A DNA stretch of 7,499 bases from Dehalococcoidia bacterium (GTDB lineage Bacteria; Chloroflexota; Dehalococcoidia; Dehalococcoidales; CSSed11-197), in NCBI GenBank assembly GCA_003552785.1, contig PUOQ01000009.1, forward strand, positions 1-7,499, written 5' to 3'. The translations under genes and the position numbers were made by a program. Positions within the stretch are counted from its first letter, which is position 1. Every line of letters begins with the position of its first letter. The notes beneath the pieces are model-generated. The model searched no databases. It was not told the origin of the DNA and was given only the letters and a program-made list of their open reading frames with translations. Below, one piece after another: positions 5,961-7,499 of the stretch.

Positions 5961-6854
5961 CTAAACTTCAACCCGGTTGCGGCCGGCATCCTTTGCCCTG
6001 TAAAGAGCCCTGTCAGCCCTTTCAATCAGGTTTTTAAGTTCGCCTTCCCCGTTATACTCAGCAACACCCATGCTTACAGTGACACCAAACTGCTTTTCAT
6101 TTTCAGTAGTAAAAAGCCGGGCTTTTATATCCCGCCTGATACGTTCGGCCACCCTGCAGGCTTCATCCAGACCTGTATTGGCCAGTACTATAAGGATCTC
6201 TTCGCCCCCGTAGCGGCCGGCGTGGTCTGTATCCCGTATAACTCCGGAAATAATACTGCCCACCTGCCTGAGCACTGCATCACCGGTAACATGGCCGTAT
6301 TGATCATTAACCTTTTTAAAATGGTCGATGTCGGCCATGATAAGGCTGAAGACAATGCCATAACGCCTGGCAAGCTTGAAGTGTTCCAGAGCTTTCTCTG
6401 AAATCACTCTGCGGTTAGCTAATTGGGTCAGGCCATCTGTGGAAGCAAGTCTGTCAAGCTCGGCGTTTTTTCTGGCCAGCTCCCGCTTTGTATTAACCAA
6501 TTCGTTATTGAGGGAACTGATTTCTTCATAAAGAAGGCTGAATTCGCCTTCGGGCATGGCTTTAACCGCGACGATAATAATACCTTCTCCGGTTTTGAAA
6601 CCACTCAGGCTCAGGCCAATACACAACTCACGGTCATTACATCTAACCTCTGACCTGAAAGCTGTGCCTTTACTGGCTACGGTTTTTAAAAACCTTCTGA
6701 AAGTTTTTGAGGAATCCCTGGCCATAAACTTACCGAGGTCCTGCCCTGTTACAACTTTTTCAGCCATACCAAAACCATCATGAACCACCCTGAGTACATG
6801 GCCTCTGATGTCGCACAAAAAAACAGCTCCGGGTTCCTCCACTACTGCCCGCAC
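5961..6854 (-). CDS. PAS-like sensor diguanylate cyclase (GGDEF domain)
   Basis: It makes cyclic-di-GMP from two GTP. Of 297 residues, about 1-100 resemble a PAS fold (GAVFLCDIRGHVLRVV at 9-24). Residues 105-136 form a coiled coil that ends in the conserved STDGLTQLANRR junction (138-149). The GGDEF domain then has D175 and FKKVND (179-184) for metal and nucleotide binding and the active loop GGEEI (216-220), where Ile replaces the usual last Phe. An inhibitory I-site, RDTD (207-210), lies five residues before it, so product inhibition is expected. No signal peptide or membrane segment is seen, so it is probably cytosolic. The start is uncertain: the GTG at 6854 overlaps the upstream cobalamin-binding gene by 13 nt, and the GTG at 6842 overlaps its stop by one base (TAGTG). 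No other start exists before an in-frame stop upstream. Co-transcription with the B12 protein is very likely. Confidence 0.92.
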   Translation of the reverse strand: MRAVVEEPGAVFLCDIRGHVLRVVHDGFGMAEKVVTGQDLGKFMARDSSKTFRRFLKTVASKGTAFRSEVRCNDRELCIGLSLSGFKTGEGIIIVAVKAMPEGEFSLLYEEISSLNNELVNTKRELARKNAELDRLASTDGLTQLANRRVISEKALEHFKLARRYGIVFSLIMADIDHFKKVNDQYGHVTGDAVLRQVGSIISGVIRDTDHAGRYGGEEILIVLANTGLDEACRVAERIRRDIKARLFTTENEKQFGVTVSMGVAEYNGEGELKNLIERADRALYRAKDAGRNRVEV

Positions 6855-7499
6855 CCTTCCGCCAGCTGCCTGGCGATTATTACCGCCTGACGGCCGTCAC
6901 CGGCGTATCCATCTGCGCCCAGTTTTTTCCAGAGACTGGTGGCAATATTGAATGGCAGGCCGCCCACAATAATTCCTGGCACCTTGCCCCTGACGACCTG
7001 TCTCAATTGCTTAATAATCTCGGCAGCCTTGTTTACGTGAAAGGTCATGGTAACTGAAATTGCCACAACATCTGGAGACCATTCGCTTGCCACCTCGACT
7101 ATAGATTTGCCTGGTGTATTTGCTCCCAGGTAATAGGCATCCCAGCCATCAAGAGTGAAAAGGTCAGTAACCATACGAATTCCCATTTCATGAAGCTCCT
7201 CGCTGACTGAGGCAGAAAGCAGCCTGCAGCCATTTCCGGGAGTGGAAAATATTTTTGGATACAGTTGAGACATTATCACTTGAGTCGCTGCTGTACAGTA
7301 GTGCTCTTCAGCCACGCTCAGCATGCCGTTTTGCCACAAGCGCCCTACCTCCCTTTGCACCGGTTGAAACACCTTCAGGTAAATATCGACAATCGAAGTG
7401 CCGCTCTCAACCTCATCAAGAATCAAACTCAACGCACCCTTCCGGTCCCTTTTTAGCAATAAGTCAAGATATTTTCTGGACAATCCCCTTAATACATCA
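6842..7499 (-). CDS. Stand-alone cobalamin (B12)-binding sensor protein, 5' end probably outside window
   Basis: Numbering is from the TTG at 7483, giving 213 residues. Residues 1-75 form the four-helix B12 cap domain and about 86-210 the Rossmann-like B12-binding domain. The cap carries W50 followed by nine residues and then E60-H61, the Wx9EH signature of CarH-type adenosylcobalamin photoreceptors. The B12 domain has ELHEMG (96-101), an ExHxxG form of DxHxxG, so lower-ligand His98 is kept. SVTMT (143-147) and the IIVGGLPF turn (171-178) are further family blocks. CarH's second ligand His, next to the Trp, is Gln51 here. No DNA-binding or enzyme domain is seen. The frame stays open to the right edge, and the TTG has AAGGGG only one base ahead, so the true start probably lies outside. 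Also possible: a corrinoid carrier protein for a methyltransferase, but the following GGDEF gene favours sensing. Confidence 0.88.
   Translation of the reverse strand, partial: DVLRGLSRKYLDLLLKRDRKGALSLILDEVESGTSIVDIYLKVFQPVQREVGRLWQNGMLSVAEEHYCTAATQVIMSQLYPKIFSTPGNGCRLLSASVSEELHEMGIRMVTDLFTLDGWDAYYLGANTPGKSIVEVASEWSPDVVAISVTMTFHVNKAAEIIKQLRQVVRGKVPGIIVGGLPFNIATSLWKKLGADGYAGDGRQAVIIARQLAEGCGQ

Noticed and set aside
5958..6401. Plus-strand 147-codon frame
   Set aside because: It is antisense to the GGDEF domain, whose motifs are unmistakable on the minus strand.

Overview
The window reads as a bacterial chromosome segment of moderate GC built around a six-gene cytochrome c maturation (Ccm, System I) operon. 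The gene set, the CcmA and CcmC sequence style and the multihaem cytochrome next door suggest an anaerobic or respiratory environmental bacterium. Chloroflexota (Dehalococcoidia-like) is my best guess, but this is a low-confidence impression from protein style, since no 16S or marker gene is present.

Left part (1-562): the 3' end of a multihaem c-type cytochrome gene, running in from outside the window. Four haem-binding motifs are visible (three CxxCH and one CX4CH), split by a Pro-Asp-Thr linker encoded by 24-bp tandem repeats. A perfect 15-bp stem terminator follows. Then comes a promoter whose extended -10 (TGCTATAAT) overlaps the left arm and loop of a perfect 13-bp inverted repeat, immediately before ccmE.

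Centre (563-5236, + strand): ccmE-ccmF-ccmA-ccmB-ccmC-ccmD, tightly spaced (overlaps of 4 and 1 nt, gaps of 22-44 nt). CcmA and CcmB form the ABC transporter core, CcmC with CcmD load haem onto the chaperone CcmE, and CcmF attaches haem to apocytochromes such as the upstream one. CcmE carries Cys in place of the usual haem-binding His (CxxxY), and no ccmG, ccmH or ccmI is in the operon. This matches the variant System I known from archaea and Desulfovibrio. The 47-residue ccmD is easily missed and shares its stop bases with the convergent next gene.

Right part (5233-7499, - strand): a six-TM rhomboid protease with its own promoter, then a two-gene unit reading leftwards from the right edge. 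Its first gene encodes a stand-alone cobalamin-binding protein carrying the Wx9EH signature of CarH-type B12 photoreceptors. It overlaps or abuts a PAS-coiled coil-GGDEF diguanylate cyclase gene. I infer a B12-based (light, redox or cobalamin) input to cyclic-di-GMP output. The window has no gene-free stretch above 300 bases, and I see no tRNA, rRNA, CRISPR or insertion sequence.
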